A stretch of 64,000 nt of DNA, from the NCBI RefSeq assembly GCF_002860355.1, contig NZ_NMWU01000024.1, positions 35,089 through 99,088 on the forward strand. Reading direction: 5' to 3'. Position 1 is the first letter of the stretch. The number at the start of each line of letters is the position of its first letter. The position numbers and the translations under genes were made by a program. The DNA is from Bifidobacterium margollesii. Its GTDB lineage: Bacteria; Actinomycetota; Actinomycetes; Actinomycetales; Bifidobacteriaceae. The notes beneath the pieces were generated by a model, which was given only the letters and a program-made list of their open reading frames with translations, did no database searches and had not been told where the DNA came from. Shown in pieces: positions 26,737-35,498 of the stretch.

Positions 26737-28050
26737 ATGAACATGCACATGATGCACAGGCCTTCGTATGGCCACGGTCGCCATGCGAGAACTCGGGCGC
26801 GGTTCGCGATCGCATTCGTCATCGCGATGTCGATGATGCTGACGACCGCGGGATGCGCGGGGCGATCCGCATCGTCGTCTGACACCGGATCCTCACGGTC
26901 TCCCGTAGCCTCACAGAACGCGACGACCTCCCAATCCCCCTCAGGCACCGGAAGCGCGAAGGCCTCGGACGAGTCCGGCGGCGATTCCGGCGACCGTACC
27001 GATTCCGCCGAATATCTGGCCGGCAGACTCGTCTCCGGCATGAGCGTCGAGGAGAAGGCGGGACAGCTGATGATGGTGCCGTTGTTCTCGGGGAACGCCC
27101 CCTCCACCCTCCGCGAGACGATCGTCCGCGATCACGTCGGTTCCGTGCTGCTGATCGGCAACTGGTCGAACGGCGTTTCCGCCACCGCCGATGCGACCTC
27201 CACGCTGCGGGGATACGCACCGAAGGACCGCGGACTGCTGATCTGCACGGATCAGGAGGGAGGGCAGGTGCAGCATCTGTCCGGACAAGGATTCAGCGAG
27301 ATCCCCAGTGCGGTGGAGCAGGGGCGGATGAGCGGACCCGCCCTGCGTCGATCGGCAAGATCCTGGGGCGAACAGCTCGCGCAGGCCGGCGTGAACGTCG
27401 ATCTGGCGCCCGTGGCGGATACCGTGACCACGCCGTCGAGAGCCGGCAACGCGCCGATCGGAGCGTTGAACCGAGACTTCGGGCTGAATCCGGCCGGTAA
27501 CGGAGACCATGCCGCCGCCTTCGTGGACGGTATGCGTGACGCGGGGATCATGACCGCCGTCAAGCATTTCCCCGGCCTCGGCGGTGTGACCGGCAACACC
27601 GACTTCACCGCGAAGGGCATCGTGGATTCCTCCACCACGCTGCGCGGAGGCTCCGACGATCCGATCGAGGGATTCCGACGTGCGATCGCCGCGAAACCGG
27701 ACATGGTGATGATGTCGTTGGCCACCTATGCCGCCATCGACGGTTCCTCGCCCGCGGCGTTCTCGTCGAGGATCATGAACGGATACCTGCGGAAAACGCT
27801 GGGATACGAAGGCGTGGTGACCTCGGACTCCATGTCCGCCGAAGCCCTTGGGACCATACCGGTCAGGGAGCTGGGCGTACGGTTCGTCTCGGCCGGCGGC
27901 GACCTGATCTGCATCGGCGATGAGGGCGACGTCACGCCCATCCTGCAGGGGCTTCTCGAACGGGCCCGGTCGGATGCGGGATTCGCGCGGCAGGTCGATC
28001 GGGCCGCGACTCGGGTGATGACGCTGAAGATCCGCGCGGGACTCGCCTGA
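26737..28050 (+). CDS. Secreted GH3 lipoprotein, NagZ/LpqI-like beta-N-acetylglucosaminidase
   Basis: About 437 residues. A signal peptide with a basic n-region ends in a lipobox (LTTAGC, Cys40), so it is probably an outward-facing lipoprotein. A Ser/Thr-rich linker precedes the GH3 barrel: VEEKAGQLMMVPLF, LICTDQEGGQVQHLSG, GVNVDLAPVADTV, TAVKHFPGLGGVTGNTDF and the nucleophile Asp in GVVTSDSMSAEAL. NagZ enzymes usually have KHFPGHG and a DxH dyad; this protein has KHFPGLG...NTD, which I recall as typical of the actinobacterial LpqI branch. It would release GlcNAc from peptidoglycan fragments. The start could instead be 26698. Confidence 0.85.
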   Translation: MNMHMMHRPSYGHGRHARTRARFAIAFVIAMSMMLTTAGCAGRSASSSDTGSSRSPVASQNATTSQSPSGTGSAKASDESGGDSGDRTDSAEYLAGRLVSGMSVEEKAGQLMMVPLFSGNAPSTLRETIVRDHVGSVLLIGNWSNGVSATADATSTLRGYAPKDRGLLICTDQEGGQVQHLSGQGFSEIPSAVEQGRMSGPALRRSARSWGEQLAQAGVNVDLAPVADTVTTPSRAGNAPIGALNRDFGLNPAGNGDHAAAFVDGMRDAGIMTAVKHFPGLGGVTGNTDFTAKGIVDSSTTLRGGSDDPIEGFRRAIAAKPDMVMMSLATYAAIDGSSPAAFSSRIMNGYLRKTLGYEGVVTSDSMSAEALGTIPVRELGVRFVSAGGDLICIGDEGDVTPILQGLLERARSDAGFARQVDRAATRVMTLKIRAGLA

Positions 28051-28243
28051 CTCCCGGTCGAGGCCGCGCGGGCGGTTGCGATCGTCATGCCTTCCATCGT
28101 CATGTCTTCCTGAGCGCGGCAACGCCCCGTTGTTGCACTCACCCGGTAAAGTAAGAAGAGTTTGATCATATGCCGGGGTTCAGCTTCGGCATCCGTTCCG
28201 CCCGTGGCATCGGGCTAAGGAAAAAGAGGAAAGGAGAGCCGTC

Positions 28244-28516
28244 ATGGCATCTCAGGAGGAACTGTTTCTGGTCGTCAAGGTCGTGGACAAGGCCAGCGGC
28301 GCCAAGTCGTTGGTCGGCGTCACCTCGAACGTCGGCGACGCGGCCCTGCTGATCGGCAAGGATCACCCGGAGTTCAAGGACGCCGACATCAACTTCATCG
28401 GCGAGCGCGAGGAGTTCGGCGCCAAGCGTCAGCTGTTCAACCTGCCGTTCGACGACACGTATCTGATCTACAAGGTGGAAGCCGGCGCCGTGCTGGATCC
28501 ACTGCTGACCAAGTAA
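28244..28516 (+). CDS. Small conserved-looking protein of unknown function
   Basis: 90 residues with a strong ribosome site (AAAGGAGAGCCGTC before ATG) and strongly biased codons, which suggests high expression. The sequence starts ELFLVVKVVDKASGAKSLVG and looks like an alternating alpha/beta protein without signal peptide or membrane helix. It contains IGEREEFGAKRQLFNLP and ends VLDPLLTK. No cysteine, no catalytic motif and no family that I recognise. It has its own terminator 80 bases downstream and appears monocistronic. Confidence 0.7.
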   Translation: MASQEELFLVVKVVDKASGAKSLVGVTSNVGDAALLIGKDHPEFKDADINFIGEREEFGAKRQLFNLPFDDTYLIYKVEAGAVLDPLLTK

Positions 28517-28595
28517 CGGCCGCATAGCGGCCGGCATGCGGCCGGATCGGCGGTCGGCTGTCCATTCCGTCCGGACGGTCTGGCGATGCGCGCAA

Positions 28596-28634
28596 AGGCT
28601 CATGGTGTTCCCTCGCGACACCATGAGCCTTTTT
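28596..28634 (+). terminator. Rho-independent terminator after the small protein gene
   Basis: AGGCTCATGGTGT pairs with ACACCATGAGCCT around a nine-base loop and is followed by TTTTT, a textbook terminator on the plus strand. Confidence 0.92.
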
Positions 28635-28681
28635 CGTCGTCGGTTCACGGTTCTGCCCGCGAACCGTCTATGATCGAAACT

Positions 28682-29437
28682 ATGTTGCCAGCGGAACGGA
28701 TGAGCGCAGTCGCCTTCGCCGCCAAGAACTGCGCGCTTGAATCAATGATGATCGGCGATCATGCCATCGGGCTCGCCCGGGAATACGAATCGGGGCGGAT
28801 CCGCATCGATGATGTCGTAGCGGCGTGCTCCGGCGAAGGAGAGGGTCTGATGGACACCTCCGCGGATATGGTGTTCGTGCGGAGCATTCTGCTCGCGGAG
28901 CGTCCCGCACGCCCCACCGGTGATCTGCAGGAGCTACGCGAGATCCATCGGATTCTGTTCGAGGGGGTGTTTCCCAGGGCCGGCCAGTTGCGCGAACGTG
29001 ATACCGCCAGCGAGGTGCAGGGCACGTCGATCGACGATCTTGCGGGCAATTCCCAGGCGTTCTTCCCCTCCTCCCTGTTGGAGACGGGTGCCGCGAACAT
29101 CGCCGCCGAACTTGCCGACGAGCGGAATCTCAAATGTCTTGACAGGCCGGATTTCGTCCGTCGTCTCGCTCATTTCTACGATGAGCTGGGGTATCTGCAT
29201 CCGTTCGGCCGGGGCAACGCGATGACGCTGCGCATATTCGCGTCCCGGCTCGCCCATGATGCCGGATGGGATCTCGACTGGGGCCCGGTGCAGGCCGACG
29301 AGTATCGCAGCGCGAAACGGCTCGCCTACCGGGGAGACACGTCCGGATTCGAAAAGCTGTTCGATCGCATCGTCCGTCCGGCGAATCCCACGCGAATCTT
29401 CCTGATCGCCGGATGGGATCAGGGGCCGGCGCACTGA
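28682..29437 (+). CDS. Variant Fic-domain protein with N-terminal antitoxin-like segment
   Basis: 251 residues from the ATG at 28682. Residues 5-50 (AAKNCALES ... LAREYESGRIRIDDVVAA) resemble the VbhA-type antitoxin helices that block Fic enzymes, here fused in one chain; the inhibitory motif would be NCALES at 16-21 instead of [S/T]xxxE[G/N]. The Fic core has LREIHRILFEGVFPRAGQLRERD and YDELGYLHPF. The Fic motif is HPFGRGNAMTLR (173-184), while the classic form is HPFx[D/E]GNGRxxR: the acidic metal ligand and first Arg are replaced. A TATGAT box at 28669-28674 places transcription start at or next to the ATG, so the mRNA may be leaderless; the ATG at 28670 is an alternative. Confidence 0.8.
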   Translation: MLPAERMSAVAFAAKNCALESMMIGDHAIGLAREYESGRIRIDDVVAACSGEGEGLMDTSADMVFVRSILLAERPARPTGDLQELREIHRILFEGVFPRAGQLRERDTASEVQGTSIDDLAGNSQAFFPSSLLETGAANIAAELADERNLKCLDRPDFVRRLAHFYDELGYLHPFGRGNAMTLRIFASRLAHDAGWDLDWGPVQADEYRSAKRLAYRGDTSGFEKLFDRIVRPANPTRIFLIAGWDQGPAH

Positions 29438-29504
29438 ACTGCGACCAGTTGCCGGCGATCAGTTGCCGCAACGATCACGATGATCATGAACGGGAGGGGC
29501 TGTC

Positions 29505-30851
29505 ATGGATGCATCATCCGTCTCACCGATCGAGGCCGGTCATCCGGCCACCGAAAGTTCGGGTCTTCCGGCCGAAGGCCTGCCGTCATGGGTGCGCCAC
29601 GGCATCTGGTGGCATGTCTACCCGCTTGGTTTCGTCGGCGCGGACATCCGCCCCTCCGGCCCGCGCCGATTCGGTGGCCGCGGTCTCGATTCGCTGATCG
29701 ACTGGTTGGACTATGCGCGTGATCTGGGGGTCTCCGGCCTGCTGCTCGGCCCGATCTTCGAATCCGCCACGCATGGCTACGACACGCTCGACCATATGCA
29801 TGTGGACGTGCGGCTGGGCGGGGATGCGGCGTTCGACCGTCTGGCGGAGGCCTGCGACAGCAAGGGGATGCATCTGATTCTCGACGGGGTGTTCAACCAT
29901 GTGGGCAGGGATCATCCCGCTGTGAGAGCCGCCATCCATGAGATCGAAGGCACGCTCCGTCCCGATGACGAACCCTGGCGAGGACTGGTCCATGCCGAAC
30001 GGGACGATCAGGGTCGTCCGACGTTCGCCGTGTTCGAAGGGCATGACGGTCTGGTCGATCTCGATCACGGAAATCCGAAAACCATGCGGTATGTGGCGGA
30101 CGTGATGACCCATTGGCTCGATCGCGGGGCCTCGGGATGGCGGCTCGACGCGGCGTACAGCATACCCGTGGGGTTCTGGGCCGAAACGCTGCCGAAGGTA
30201 CGGGACAAGCATCCGTGCACTTGGATATTCGGCGAAGTAATCCACGGCGACTATCCGGGGATCGTGACCGGTTCCACCATGGACTCGGTCACCCAGTACG
30301 AGCTATGGAAATCGATCCGGCACAGCATGCAGACCGCCAACTTCTTCGAACTCGACTGGAATCTGAACCGGCACAACGGGTTTCTCGACCAGTTCATCCC
30401 GCAGACCTTCATCGGCAACCACGACGTGACCCGAATCGCCTCCGAAATCGGGCCGGATATGGCGGTGCTCGCTCTTGCCGTGCTGATGACCGTGGGAGGC
30501 GTTCCCAGCATCTACTACGGCGACGAGCAGGGATACACCGGAATCAAACGCGAGTGTCTGGGCGGAGACGACGACATCCGACCGGAATTCCCCGACTTCC
30601 CCGCACAACTATCGTCGCTCGGCTCCGCAATGTATCGGGCCCACCAGGATCTCATCGGAATGCGCCGACGCCACCCCTGGCTGATCGCCGCGCACACCGA
30701 ACACACGGTATTGGAGAACACGCGTTACAGCTACCGGTCGATCTCGACGGACGGCCTCCACGCGATCACCGTCGATCTGACGCTGACACCCGCACCGTCG
30801 GTCACGATCACCGATCGAAACGGCCGACGACTCTACTCGTTCCCCGGATGA
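29505..30851 (+). CDS. GH13 alpha-amylase-family enzyme
   Basis: 448 residues. The (beta/alpha)8 barrel marks are GIWWHVYPLGF, GHGYDTLDHMHVD-type strand (THGYDTLDH), LILDGVFNHVG, GWRLDAAY with nucleophile Asp215, IFGEVIHG with acid/base Glu244, and IGNHDVTR with Asp307. A short beta domain closes the chain. No signal peptide, so it probably acts on imported maltooligosaccharides, trehalose or sucrose-like sugars inside the cell; subfamily is not certain. ACGGGAGGGGCTGTC lies before the ATG at 29505. It follows the Fic gene by 67 bp without relation. Confidence 0.9.
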   Translation: MDASSVSPIEAGHPATESSGLPAEGLPSWVRHGIWWHVYPLGFVGADIRPSGPRRFGGRGLDSLIDWLDYARDLGVSGLLLGPIFESATHGYDTLDHMHVDVRLGGDAAFDRLAEACDSKGMHLILDGVFNHVGRDHPAVRAAIHEIEGTLRPDDEPWRGLVHAERDDQGRPTFAVFEGHDGLVDLDHGNPKTMRYVADVMTHWLDRGASGWRLDAAYSIPVGFWAETLPKVRDKHPCTWIFGEVIHGDYPGIVTGSTMDSVTQYELWKSIRHSMQTANFFELDWNLNRHNGFLDQFIPQTFIGNHDVTRIASEIGPDMAVLALAVLMTVGGVPSIYYGDEQGYTGIKRECLGGDDDIRPEFPDFPAQLSSLGSAMYRAHQDLIGMRRRHPWLIAAHTEHTVLENTRYSYRSISTDGLHAITVDLTLTPAPSVTITDRNGRRLYSFPG

Positions 30852-30960
30852 ACCGCACAACCGAGCCGCACAACGACGACGGGGCAGACAGATGATAAGA
30901 CGGACAACAGAGCGATAGACTGTGCATGTCGTCAAACCGTTACGAGAAGAAAGGCTTACC

Positions 30961-31482
30961 ATGTCGACTCTGGTTCTGGTGTTCCATCCCCATCTCGATG
31001 ACGCCTCACGCGTCAATAAGCGTCTGGTCGAGGAGGCACGCCGACACGCCGACGAGATCACCGTGGTGGACGAATACGCCGCCTACCCCGATTTCCAAGT
31101 GGATCGCACGCACGAACAGCGACTGGTGGAAACCGCGGACCGACTCGTACTCGAATTCCCGTTTTACTGGTACTCCGCCCCCGCACTGCTCAAGCAGTGG
31201 GAGGACGCCGTGCTCACCAGCGACTGGGCGTACGGCAACGCCCATGCGCTCGCCGGCAAGGAGATCCAGGTGGTGACCACCACCGGCTCCCCCGCCGACA
31301 CCTACACGCCCGAAGGTCGTCACCATCACACCATGGCCGAACTGCTCAGCCCGTTCGAAACGATGGTCGACCACATTCAGGCCAAGTGGGTGAAGCCCTT
31401 CATCGTCTCCGGCGTGAACGGACTCACCGATGAGGAACTGGATCAGGTGGCAGCCGACTATGTGAAGGCCATCACCGCCTGA
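30961..31482 (+). CDS. NAD(P)H oxidoreductase, flavodoxin-2 fold (KefF/YwrO-like)
   Basis: 173 residues. STLVLVFHPHLDDASRVN starts the flavin-binding strand, and LEFPFYWYSAPALLKQWEDAVLTSDWAYG is the family signature. EIQVVTTTGSPADTYTPEG follows in the cofactor pocket. Members reduce quinones with NAD(P)H using FMN or FAD, as a redox or stress defence. The start has GAAGAAAGG upstream. The gene ends at a strong bidirectional hairpin shared with the convergent helicase gene. Confidence 0.88.
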   Translation: MSTLVLVFHPHLDDASRVNKRLVEEARRHADEITVVDEYAAYPDFQVDRTHEQRLVETADRLVLEFPFYWYSAPALLKQWEDAVLTSDWAYGNAHALAGKEIQVVTTTGSPADTYTPEGRHHHTMAELLSPFETMVDHIQAKWVKPFIVSGVNGLTDEELDQVAADYVKAITA

Positions 31483-31506
31483 CGGGCCCACCTGACTATT
31501 ACGGAG

Positions 31507-31546
31507 GAGGCCCGGCATCGTTCCGCATGGTTCGATGCCGGGCCTC
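31507..31546. terminator. Bidirectional terminator between the oxidoreductase and helicase genes
   Basis: GAGGCCCGGCATCG pairs perfectly with CGATGCCGGGCCTC around a twelve-base loop. It lies between the two convergent stop codons. The outer flanks ACGG and CCGT also pair. Confidence 0.9.
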
Positions 31547-31565
31547 CGTCGTCCTGCCGTCCGCT

Positions 31566-33194
31566 CTATCGTCCCATGCGGAACGGCGCCGAATGCCTAC
31601 GGCTCTTGTTGCGCCGATGCTGCATGGGATTGCGCTCCGAACGCGAACGATCCACGCCGGCGTTCCGGCGGGCGTTCATCCTACGCTCGTGACGCTTGGC
31701 GTCCTCACCGCGTTCGTCGCGCACCACGCGGATCGGCTTGCGGTGAATGCGCTTGCCCGTCGATTCGCCATGCCTCTCGGAACGGCGATCGCGTTCGCCC
31801 GGCCTACCGGAATCACGACGACGGGAGCGATCGCCCCGCCCCTCGCCGGAGTTCCTCGTCTGGGAGCGTCTGGACGGGGAGCGTTTCGGCTTCAGCGGCG
31901 CCAGCTCCCAGTGGTCGACCTTCGCGGCGCGCTCCCCCACCAGGTCCAGCACCTCGGGGGAATCATGGGTCACCGCGATCGGCTTCACCTTGATCTGCGC
32001 ACGGCGAAGCATGGTACGGGTCTCCCTGCGCTGCTCCGGCAGCACGAGCGTCACCACGTCGCCGGCGTGACCGGCACGGGCGGTACGACCGGAACGGTGC
32101 AGGAACGACTTGGGATCCGCCGGAGGCTCCACCTGCACCACGAGCTCCACGCCGCTCACGTCGATGCCTCGCGCGGCCACGTCGGTGGCCACCATCACAC
32201 GCACCTCGCCGGATTCGAAGGCCGCGAGGTTGCGGTCACGCTGGTTCTGGCTGAGGTTGCCGTGCAGTTCGGCCGCCGGGATGCCGTTCTTCGTCAGGTT
32301 CGCGGCAAGCTTCTTCGCCTGGAACTTGGTGCGGGTGAACAGGATCCTCTTGCCGGTTCCGGAGGCCAGCGTCCGCACCAGCTCGTGCTTGTCGGCGCGG
32401 GTGGTTTCGAACACATGGTGGGTCATCTCGTCGACGCTGGCGGTGGCGGAATCGACGGCATGCTCCTTGGGATCGTCCAGGAACTTCTTCACCAGAGCGT
32501 CGATGCCGTGGTCGAGCGTGGCCGAGAACAGCATGCACTGCGATTCGAACGAGATCTGCGCCAGCAGACGGTCAACCGCCGGCAGGAATCCCATGTCGGC
32601 CATTTCGTCGGCCTCGTCAAGCACGGCGACCTCCACGGATTCCAGCGAAAGCACATGCTGGCCGAGCAGATCCTCCAAACGTCCGGGGCAGGCCACGATG
32701 ATCTCCGCGCCGGCACGCAGCTCACGCTCCTGACGGCTTTGCTTCACGCCACCGTAGATGGTGGCGGTCGTCATGCCGTAGGCCTGGGCCAGAGGGGCGA
32801 GCACCTCGTTGATCTGATTCGCCAGTTCACGGGTGGGTGCCAGCACCATGCCGCGCGGATGCGGCGTCCTCTCGGCGCTCACTCGCCTGCGGGACTGGGC
32901 GAGGCGAGCCACCAGCGGAATCGAGAACGCCAGGGTCTTGCCGGAGCCGGTTCGTCCGCGACCAAGCACATCTCGGCCGGCCAGGGAATCGGGCAGCGTG
33001 TCTGCCTGAATAGGGAAAGCGGTTTTCTTGCCGTCGCGAGCCAAGGCACGGACCAGCGGTCCGGGCACGCCCAGCTGCGCGAACGTGGGGGCGTTGTCCT
33101 CCGCGCCATCGGAGGTGTTGACATCGTCATCGGCCGCGAATCCATCGGCGGCATGCAAAGAGGTATTCAAAGTTCTAGTTTTCTTTAGGGGCAC
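31566..33194 (-). CDS. DEAD-box ATP-dependent RNA helicase
   Basis: 542 residues. Order of motifs: Q motif (FAQLGVPGPLVRALARDG...PIQADTLP), Walker A GRTGSGKT, PTRELANQI, VACPGRLEDLL, DEADEMADMGF (motif II), FSATL (SAT motif), FTRTKFQAKKLA, LHGNLSQNQRDR, VATDVAARGIDV and HRSGRTARAG. The last ~120 residues are very basic (Arg, Ser, Gly) and probably bind RNA. Role is ribosome assembly or RNA turnover, as for RhlE/CsdA-type enzymes. It is followed by the shared hairpin. Confidence 0.95.
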   Translation of the reverse strand: MPLKKTRTLNTSLHAADGFAADDDVNTSDGAEDNAPTFAQLGVPGPLVRALARDGKKTAFPIQADTLPDSLAGRDVLGRGRTGSGKTLAFSIPLVARLAQSRRRVSAERTPHPRGMVLAPTRELANQINEVLAPLAQAYGMTTATIYGGVKQSRQERELRAGAEIIVACPGRLEDLLGQHVLSLESVEVAVLDEADEMADMGFLPAVDRLLAQISFESQCMLFSATLDHGIDALVKKFLDDPKEHAVDSATASVDEMTHHVFETTRADKHELVRTLASGTGKRILFTRTKFQAKKLAANLTKNGIPAAELHGNLSQNQRDRNLAAFESGEVRVMVATDVAARGIDVSGVELVVQVEPPADPKSFLHRSGRTARAGHAGDVVTLVLPEQRRETRTMLRRAQIKVKPIAVTHDSPEVLDLVGERAAKVDHWELAPLKPKRSPSRRSQTRNSGEGRGDRSRRRDSGRPGERDRRSERHGESTGKRIHRKPIRVVRDERGEDAKRHERRMNARRNAGVDRSRSERNPMQHRRNKSRRHSAPFRMGR

Positions 33195-33341
33195 AGTGAT
33201 CTTTCATCTCATCGAATCGCGTAATCTACGCAAACTAAACCACTATACCCCATCAGGGAACAAACCACCATGCGGAGCAGACCGATGTCACCGGAACGCA
33301 CCGCAAAGGCATTCGGATCATACGAGCTATGCGAACCGTCT

Positions 33342-33369
33342 GCATGGATCCGCATGGATCCGCATGGAT
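33342..33369. repeat. 10-bp tandem repeat (2.8 copies)
   Basis: GCATGGATCC is repeated at 33342-33351 and 33352-33361, followed by GCATGGAT (33362-33369). It lies 18 bases beyond the stop codon of the leftward phosphatase gene, in the spacer to the helicase gene. Confidence 0.9.
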
Positions 33370-33386
33370 TGGTGGATCCGGTTGGC

Positions 33387-34214
33387 TCATCTGGCGAACT
33401 GAGCCAGATGCGGGTCCACGGAATGCACCACGTCCACCAGATCCCCATTGCTCAGCAGCGGCTTCTGGAACTCCCTCCACTCGTCCACCTTGACCTCCCA
33501 GCGCCCGTTCTCCTGATTGAGCACGGGCCTTGCGGTCTGCTCCCAACGCACCCGGGACGAGGTGCGTCCGGTGTTCGGATCCCGCCTGGAGTAGTGGAAG
33601 CAGGTGCAGTTGGTGATTCGCCATTCATCCGAATCGGATCTGCGCAGGAACTCCTCGTCGGAGATGTCCTCCAGCGTGAGCATCAGCGCCAGCATGAAAT
33701 CCCCATGGGAGACGGCCACCACCGATTCGGCCTCGGCCCTGCGGTTGAGGGAGGTGAGCAGATTATGCACGCGATCCTCCGCCACGTCGGCGATGGATTC
33801 ACCTGCCGGGGGGCGCCAGTACAGCGGGTCGGTGCGCTTGAACATCCAGTTGCGCGGATAGTTGTCGCGGAACACCTGCTGGGTGACGGTGCTGATCTCA
33901 CCCCATGAGCGTTCGCGCAGCACACGGGTCTCCTCCCACTTGGCCTTGGGCAGCGCCATCGTGGCCGCGGTCTCCCTGGTGCGCACGTAGGGCGACACGA
34001 GATACCTGTCGAACAGCTGCTGCTGCGACACCAGCCACCTGCCGATGCAGTCGGCCTGCTTGCGCCCGGTGGCAGTCAGCCGCCACGAACGGTCGGGCAC
34101 GGTGACGTTGTCCTGCGTGTACAGCGAATCGTCGCCCTGCTGACCGGCCTCCACGATCACGTTCGCTTCCGATTCACCGTGTCGTATCACATACAGATCC
34201 AAAGGCATTCCCAT
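33387..34214 (-). CDS. Histidine phosphatase superfamily (phosphoglycerate-mutase-like) protein
   Basis: 275 residues. LYVIRHGESEAN holds the catalytic His, and VVAVSHGDFMLALML the second His. LTATGRKQADCIGRWL and SPYVRTRETAATMALPKA fit the branched histidine phosphatase fold. A C-terminal extension (NCTCFHYSRRDPNTGRTS...) follows the usual ~210-residue core. Substrate is unknown; it is larger than a true phosphoglycerate mutase and lacks that enzyme's specificity loops. The start at 34214 follows GAGGAGCG. Confidence 0.87.
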   Translation of the reverse strand: MGMPLDLYVIRHGESEANVIVEAGQQGDDSLYTQDNVTVPDRSWRLTATGRKQADCIGRWLVSQQQLFDRYLVSPYVRTRETAATMALPKAKWEETRVLRERSWGEISTVTQQVFRDNYPRNWMFKRTDPLYWRPPAGESIADVAEDRVHNLLTSLNRRAEAESVVAVSHGDFMLALMLTLEDISDEEFLRRSDSDEWRITNCTCFHYSRRDPNTGRTSSRVRWEQTARPVLNQENGRWEVKVDEWREFQKPLLSNGDLVDVVHSVDPHLAQFAR

Positions 34215-34388
34215 GGATGACGCTCCTCGTTCCATCGATCATCGACCCGAAGGGTCCTTCCCGCGGCTCCGACGCCGCATGACTGTTCCCACGGTAACGG
34301 CAGTCGTACGGCGAAACCGAAGACATTGCGACGTTCCTGCGAAGAATTCACGCAACGGCAAGACCGGGTTCAGCCTCGAGTGACTGTT

Positions 34389-35366
34389 TCAGAACACCAC
34401 GTACGACACCGCGGTGAGGGTGAACAGGCTGGCCAGCGTGGTGATCAGCACCAGGCCGATGGCGTATTCGGGCATGTTCCGCTCCCGTTCGGCGAACATC
34501 ACCAGCGCGGTCATCGTCGGCAACCCGGATATCAGCGTCATCGTATGCACCATGTCGGGCGCGATGACGCCCAGTCCAAGCATCGGCGGCACCACGGTGA
34601 ACAGGTTGTAGAACAGGATCGGGAACAGGAGCATCTTCACGGCGATGCCGACGTACAGCTCGTATCGCCGCAGGATGCCGGTCCAGTCGCGGAGCGCGAA
34701 CAGACCGCCGATGTAGATCATCGACAGCGGCGTGGAAACCGCGCCGACCGTGTGCAGCGGACTGAGCACCTGCTCGGGAACGGGAACGCCCGCGATGATC
34801 AGCGCCAGCGCGGCGAACACCGCCACGAGCGCCGGACTGACGAAGCTCAGGAGTCTGCGCCCCCACGAGGCCGCCGGCCGTTCATCCGCGCGGCTGACAC
34901 GGTTCGCCTTCGGCCTGGTGATCCACACGCCGTACGTCCACAGCAGACACTGGTCGACCACCGACATCAGCGCGAAGTACAATGCGCCCTTGCCGGGGAA
35001 CAGCGCCAGCACCAGAGGCAGTCCGATGAAGCCCGCGTTGCCGAAGACGAAGCCGCCTTGAAAGATCCTCCCGCGTTCGCCCGGCAGTCGCATCACCTTC
35101 GCCAGCAGCCAGAACAGCGTGATGAGCAGCGCATACATGACGACGGTCATGATGATGACGGCGAAGGAGTCGATCAGATCGGCCCTGGTGGTGCCCGAAA
35201 CCGCGTTGGCGAACACCAGCGTCGGAATGCCGACCTTGAGAATCAGCTGGCACATGCCCTCAAGCGCCTTCTCCCCGTAGACGCGGGTTTTGATGCAGAT
35301 GAATCCGATCGCCAGCATGACGGCGAAACCGATGAGCTGATCGAGAACGATGAAGAACTGCTGCAC
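34389..35366 (-). CDS. AEC-family (auxin efflux carrier) transporter
   Basis: About 325 residues with ten predicted membrane helices, for example FFIVLDQLIGFAVMLAIGFI, IIMTVVMYALLITLFWLLA and LLSFVSPALVAVFAALALII. The pattern FQGGFVFGNAGFIGLPLVLALFP matches the conserved AEC/YfdV core. Such carriers move organic anions such as malate. The start is taken as GTG at 35366, with AGGTGG eight bases upstream; GTG at 35378 is possible. It stands alone between the phosphatase gene and a plus-strand gene. Confidence 0.82.
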   Translation of the reverse strand: MQQFFIVLDQLIGFAVMLAIGFICIKTRVYGEKALEGMCQLILKVGIPTLVFANAVSGTTRADLIDSFAVIIMTVVMYALLITLFWLLAKVMRLPGERGRIFQGGFVFGNAGFIGLPLVLALFPGKGALYFALMSVVDQCLLWTYGVWITRPKANRVSRADERPAASWGRRLLSFVSPALVAVFAALALIIAGVPVPEQVLSPLHTVGAVSTPLSMIYIGGLFALRDWTGILRRYELYVGIAVKMLLFPILFYNLFTVVPPMLGLGVIAPDMVHTMTLISGLPTMTALVMFAERERNMPEYAIGLVLITTLASLFTLTAVSYVVF

Positions 35367-35498
35367 GGGTATTTCCACCTTACCTTTCCGGTAGCACTTT
35401 ACTCCGCGGGCATTCAGCCCCCGGCACATCGGGAGCGTACCGGCTTCGTCTTCCGGTAATGTGGACAGGAACAGCGACTACCAGCCAAGGGGGATGAC

